Positions 22,898-26,340 of a stretch of DNA of 26,340 nucleotides are shown here, one piece after another. The notes under the pieces are model-generated. The model worked only from the letters and a program-made list of their open reading frames with translations, did no database searches and was not told the DNA's origin. The stretch comes from a virus. Position 1 is the stretch's first letter. Every line of letters starts with the position of its first letter. The stretch spans positions 1 through 26,340 of IMG/VR virus record IMGVR_UViG_3300046000_001028. One strand, written 5' to 3'. The position numbers and the translations under genes are program-made.

Positions 22898-25800
22898 ATG
22901 GCTAATCAAGTAATCGTAACAAACACAGGCAACGTACAGGTTGCATTAACACCACCAGCTAATGTACAAGTGCAGATTAGTCGTGCGGCTATTGGTACTG
23001 TAAGCAACGTACCTACAGCTAACTTTGCTAACTATGCTGGTAATGTAACAGCAAGCAATCAACCTAACATTACAAGTTTAGGGACACTAACTACATTGAG
23101 TGCAACTGGTACAGCAACATTTGGTAATGTTATTGTAACCGGTAATCTACAAGTTGGTAATCTAGTAGCTAACAATGCAAACTTTGCTAACTTTGCTGGT
23201 GAAGCTTTTAATGTAAGTGGATCTAATGTAACTGGTGCAGTAGCAAACGCAACATATGCGAATGCGGCCAATACAGCCAATCTCGCAACATTTGCCACAA
23301 CTGCTAATGCGGTTGCTGGTGCTAATGTTTCTGGCACAGTAGCTAACGCAAACTATTCAGCATATAGTGGTCAAGCAAACACAGCTAATCTATCAACATA
23401 CGCAACAACTGCAAATAGCGTAGCACTTGCAAATGTAAGTGGCGCAGGTAATATTGCAAGTATCAATTTAGATGGCAACGTTGCAAATCTATTAACAGGC
23501 AATGGCACATTCGTTGCTATTCCAACAGTAAGTGCAAATGCTAACTACGCAAACTTTGCAGGCACCGCATTCAATGTAAGTGGAAGTAATGTATCTGGCG
23601 CAGTAGCTAATGCAACATTTGCGGCAAACGCAGGTAATGCAAATATAGCAAATACAGCAAACAGTGTTGCAGTAGCTAATGTAAGTGGCATAGGTAACAT
23701 TGCTACTGTAAACTTAGATGGCAACGCAAGTAACATTCTTTATGGTAATGGCGCATTTAGTGCCGCACCAATTATATCTAATGTAGCAAATGCAAACTTT
23801 GCTAACTTTGCTGGAACAGCTTTTAGCGTAAGTGGATCAAATGTAAGTGGTGAAGTTGCAAATGCCGCATATTCCAATGCCGCTAACACAGCTAATCTTG
23901 CAACATACGCTACAACTGCAAATGCAGTAGCAGGAGCCAACGTAAGTGGTACAGTAGCTAACGCAACATTCGCATTAGATGCTGGCAATAGCAATTTAGC
24001 TAATACAGCAAACAGTGTAGCAGTTGCTAACGTAAGTGGCATAGGTAACATTGCTACTACAAATTATGATGGTAACACAAGTAATGTATTATATGGTAAT
24101 GGTGGTTTCTACGCATTGCCAACAGTTAGTAATGTAGCAAATGCAAACTATGCAAATTTTGCTGGTACTGCATTCAGTGTAAGTGGCAGTAATGTTTCGG
24201 GTGCAGTAGCTAATGCGACATACGCAAACGATGCAGGTAATGCTAACCTAGCAAATACAGCTAATAGTGCAACAGTAGCCAACAGTGCTAATTCAGTAGC
24301 AGTGGCTAACGTTAGTGGTATAGGTAACATTGCAACAGTAAACTTAGATGGTAACGCAAGTAATATATTATATGGTAATGGTGTATTTGCAACAACTCCA
24401 ATTATATCTAACGTAGCTAATGCTAACTATGCTAACTTTGCTGGTGAGGCATTTAATGTAAATGCTAGTAACATAACTGGCACTGTTGCCAATGCAAATT
24501 ATAGTGCATATGCAGGAGAAGCAAATACAGCTAACTTAGCTACATTCGCAACTACAGCCAATGCAGTAGCAGGTGCTAATGTAAGTGGTACAGTAGCTAA
24601 CGCAACATTTGCATTAGATGCTGGTAATGCTAATCTAGCAAATCTTGCTACATATGCAACAACAGCAAATAGTGTAGCTGGCGCTAATGTAAGTGGTGAA
24701 GTAGCTAATGCAAACTTTGCAAGTTATTCTAATATTGCCGCAAGTGCAAACAGTGTAGCATTGGCCAATGTTGTTGGCATTGGTAACATTGCAAATATCA
24801 ATTTAGATGGTTCTAGTTCAAATGTATTGTTTGGCAATGGAGTGTTTGCTCCTGAATCTACAAGTATTGCAAACGCTAACTATGCTAACTTTGCTGGTAA
24901 CTTAATCAATGGAACAAGCAACATTAGTATTCCTACAGCAAGTAGCAACATACTAATCAGCACAAATGGTAATGCTAATGTTGTTGATATTCGTGCAGAA
25001 GGTTCATTAGGAATAAGACCACCAGCACAAGGTCCATTGAATGCACTACGCATTGAAACATATGGTCGTAGTGGTAATACTGGCGCACAACGCATTAGTA
25101 GTTTTAGATTTCGTGGCAACAGTACAACTCCATTAAGTGTTGAGCCCGGTGATTACACAATGGAAATACTAACTGCTGGCTCTAATGGTACAGCATTACA
25201 AACAAATAGTTTAGCATTTATTCGTGGTCAGGTTGGTAACTCATATACAGCAAACAGTGCTAACATTCCATTAGGTTGGCAAGTAACAGTAAATGATACA
25301 AATGGCGGTATAAACAATCAAGGTAAAACACATAACTTTTATAGTAATGGCAATGTTAGTTTTGCTAATGTTATATTTGCTGACGGTGGTGGATTAAGTA
25401 ACATTGTAGGTGCTAACGTAACTGGTCAAGTACCATATGCGGCAGTTGCAAATAGTGTAGCAGTAGCTAACGTTAGTGGTATAGGCAATATTGCTACAAT
25501 TAATTTAGATGGCAATGTTAGTAATGTGTTAACTGGTAATGGTACGTTCGTTGCTATTCCTAATGCAAGTGCTAATGCCAACTATGCAAACTTCGCAGGT
25601 AATTTAATTAATGGCACAAGCAATATCTCTATTCCTATTGCAAATGGAACGATAGCGTTTAGTGTTAACAATACTGCAAATTTAGTTATGTTAGAGAATG
25701 GTGGATTTATGAACACATTCCCAACAAGTTCAGTAGTTAATATGTTGCGTATTAATACTTTTGGTAATCCATTAAGTGATGCACATCGTATTGCGTGGGC

Positions 25801-26340
25801 TAGAGCTAGAGGTAGTAATACTAGTCCAACAAGTGTACAGGGAGGTGATAACATAGGCTCGTTGAGCTACTTTGCACATAATGGTGCTAACTATCAAACT
25901 AACAGTGTTGGTTTTATTCGTGGCAGAGTAGATAGTAGTTATACTGCAAACGGTGCTAACATACCAATCGGCTTTCAAATTACTGTAAATGATACTAACG
26001 GTGGTATCAATAATCAATCAAAAACTCATAACTTTTTTGCTAATGGTACTGCAAGTTTTGCAAGTTCTGTAGAAGCTAGTTCATATAGCGCAAGTGGAAA
26101 TATTGCTGGTGGTAATTTAAGTACTGGTGGCACATTATCAGTTAGTGGTAATACTAGTTTAGGAAGTTTATCTACCAGCACATCAGTAGATGTAAAAGGT
26201 AACAACTCTACTGGAGTTTTTTTATTGAATGGCGTTCAATTTAGTGTTATACAAACTGAAGCAAATGGCGCCGCTGGATATGCTCCATTCTTTTTTAGAA
26301 CGTTTCAATCTAATAATGATCCCATACCGGCAGCAAATCT
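22898..26340 (+). CDS. Large repetitive tail fibre protein 2 (3' truncated by window)
   Basis: This frame is open from ATG 22898 to the end of the window, giving at least 1147 residues. The N-terminus (VQVALTPPANVQVQISRAAIG) parallels that of fibre 1 and probably binds the adaptor. The shaft, to about residue 620, is built from Ala/Asn-rich motifs: NANFANFAG(T/E)AFNVSGSNVSG, ATTANAVAGANVSGTVANA and six IGNIATVNLDGN-type units. Two related beta domains follow, each with FIRG...SYTAN.ANIP and TVNDTNGGINNQ. The end region (LLNGVQFSV) begins another domain. It starts one base after the previous stop. Function is a long adsorption fibre; the receptor-binding tip is outside the window. Confidence 0.85.
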   Translation, partial: MANQVIVTNTGNVQVALTPPANVQVQISRAAIGTVSNVPTANFANYAGNVTASNQPNITSLGTLTTLSATGTATFGNVIVTGNLQVGNLVANNANFANFAGEAFNVSGSNVTGAVANATYANAANTANLATFATTANAVAGANVSGTVANANYSAYSGQANTANLSTYATTANSVALANVSGAGNIASINLDGNVANLLTGNGTFVAIPTVSANANYANFAGTAFNVSGSNVSGAVANATFAANAGNANIANTANSVAVANVSGIGNIATVNLDGNASNILYGNGAFSAAPIISNVANANFANFAGTAFSVSGSNVSGEVANAAYSNAANTANLATYATTANAVAGANVSGTVANATFALDAGNSNLANTANSVAVANVSGIGNIATTNYDGNTSNVLYGNGGFYALPTVSNVANANYANFAGTAFSVSGSNVSGAVANATYANDAGNANLANTANSATVANSANSVAVANVSGIGNIATVNLDGNASNILYGNGVFATTPIISNVANANYANFAGEAFNVNASNITGTVANANYSAYAGEANTANLATFATTANAVAGANVSGTVANATFALDAGNANLANLATYATTANSVAGANVSGEVANANFASYSNIAASANSVALANVVGIGNIANINLDGSSSNVLFGNGVFAPESTSIANANYANFAGNLINGTSNISIPTASSNILISTNGNANVVDIRAEGSLGIRPPAQGPLNALRIETYGRSGNTGAQRISSFRFRGNSTTPLSVEPGDYTMEILTAGSNGTALQTNSLAFIRGQVGNSYTANSANIPLGWQVTVNDTNGGINNQGKTHNFYSNGNVSFANVIFADGGGLSNIVGANVTGQVPYAAVANSVAVANVSGIGNIATINLDGNVSNVLTGNGTFVAIPNASANANYANFAGNLINGTSNISIPIANGTIAFSVNNTANLVMLENGGFMNTFPTSSVVNMLRINTFGNPLSDAHRIAWARARGSNTSPTSVQGGDNIGSLSYFAHNGANYQTNSVGFIRGRVDSSYTANGANIPIGFQITVNDTNGGINNQSKTHNFFANGTASFASSVEASSYSASGNIAGGNLSTGGTLSVSGNTSLGSLSTSTSVDVKGNNSTGVFLLNGVQFSVIQTEANGAAGYAPFFFRTFQSNNDPIPAAN
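23447..25519 (+). repeat. Six dispersed G-N-I-A-x(2)-N-(L/Y)-D-G repeats in fibre 2
   Basis: Units encoding GNIA..N(L/Y)DG(N/S)..N(L/I/V)L.GNG.F begin at 23447, 23693, 24044, 24323, 24782 and 25484. The spacings are 246, 351, 279, 459 and 702 bases, all multiples of three, with variable numbers of TAN/ANF/AGANVSG blocks between them. This is a mosaic of in-frame block duplications and losses. Confidence 0.8.
24869..25366 (+). repeat. Fibre 2 internal domain duplication, copy 1
   Basis: About 166 residues run from ANANYANFAGNLINGTSNIS to NGNVSFA, including a helix-poor beta domain with ALRIETYGRSGN, AFIRGQVGNSYTANSANIP and TVNDTNGGINNQGKTHNF. Copy 2 lies 702 bases downstream at its left end and 696 bases downstream at its right end. 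Confidence 0.8.
25571..26062 (+). repeat. Fibre 2 internal domain duplication, copy 2
   Basis: About 164 residues run from ANANYANFAGNLINGTSNIS to NGTASFA, with MLRINTFGNPLS, GFIRGRVDSSYTANGANIP and TVNDTNGGINNQSKTHNF. The edges are nearly identical to copy 1, while the centre has diverged strongly, suggesting that surface residues vary between copies. Confidence 0.8.

Noticed and set aside
23059-25854. Several minus-strand open frames rich in Ala/Leu/Val
   Set aside because: All are antisense shadows of the fibre 2 repeats, where GCA/GCT/AAC-type codons leave the opposite strand free of stops.
1-26340. tRNA genes, integrase, attachment sites, or a defence/anti-defence system
   Set aside because: I looked for cloverleaf-like segments, recombinase motifs and known defence-type domains and saw none. 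Almost all the sequence is covered by packaging, virion and small unknown genes.

Overview
This window looks like part of the genome of a tailed double-stranded DNA bacteriophage. All convincing genes lie on the + strand, are tightly packed (often overlapping by 1-8 bases) and follow the order of a virion-morphogenesis block. The order is small unknown genes, small and large terminase, portal, scaffold-like protein, major capsid protein, connector and tail-completion proteins, tail tube, tail-assembly chaperones with a -1 frameshift, tape measure, tail-tip proteins and long fibres. The lambda-like tail logic (GGGAAAG slippery site, 839-residue tape measure, J-like tip protein) indicates a long-tailed, probably siphovirus-like particle. 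The DNA is AT-rich by eye. Several embedded domains are of kinds I associate with marine phages, so an aquatic bacterial host is plausible, but the host cannot be read from the sequence. No integrase, repressor, replication gene, tRNA or CRISPR array is visible.

Layout. 1-112: 9-bp direct repeats and three promoter-like elements. 110-2126: eight small genes, mostly unknown; the first carries NUMOD3-like motifs and the second a zinc-binding motif. 2119-3892: terminase small and large subunits. 3895-4341: free-standing HNH endonuclease. 4395-9482: portal, scaffold-like protein, major capsid protein, two head-tail joining candidates and the tube protein, closed by a strong intrinsic terminator (9502-9531). 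9547-13122: a 62-aa orphan, gpG/gpGT-like chaperones, an HK97-gp10-like protein and the tape measure. 13126-19117: two tail-tip/hub proteins and a 1487-aa J-like protein. 19142-22052: first adaptor/fibre cassette. 22135-26340: second adaptor/fibre cassette, whose fibre gene runs off the window.

Regulation. A motif resembling the T4-type late promoter core (TATAAATA) recurs mainly between genes, as (C/A)ATAAATACATTAT and close variants. Copies precede the portal, scaffold, chaperone, first adaptor and second adaptor genes, with looser copies (TAAATACA) in the first 650 bases. Together with the terminator this divides the block into probable late transcription units: portal; capsid plus tube; tail assembly plus tip; fibre set 1; fibre set 2. 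Within units, many junctions are TAATG or ATGA overlaps, suggesting translational coupling.

The most distinctive points are the T4-like late promoter series on a lambda-like structural cassette, the textbook GGGAAAG frameshift, two small domain-like modules apparently inserted into tail proteins, a 19-unit decapeptide array in the tail-tip protein, two parallel adaptor-fibre cassettes, and a shared zinc-motif spacing linking the HNH endonuclease to a small gene near the left end. I found no clearly new defence or other accessory system.
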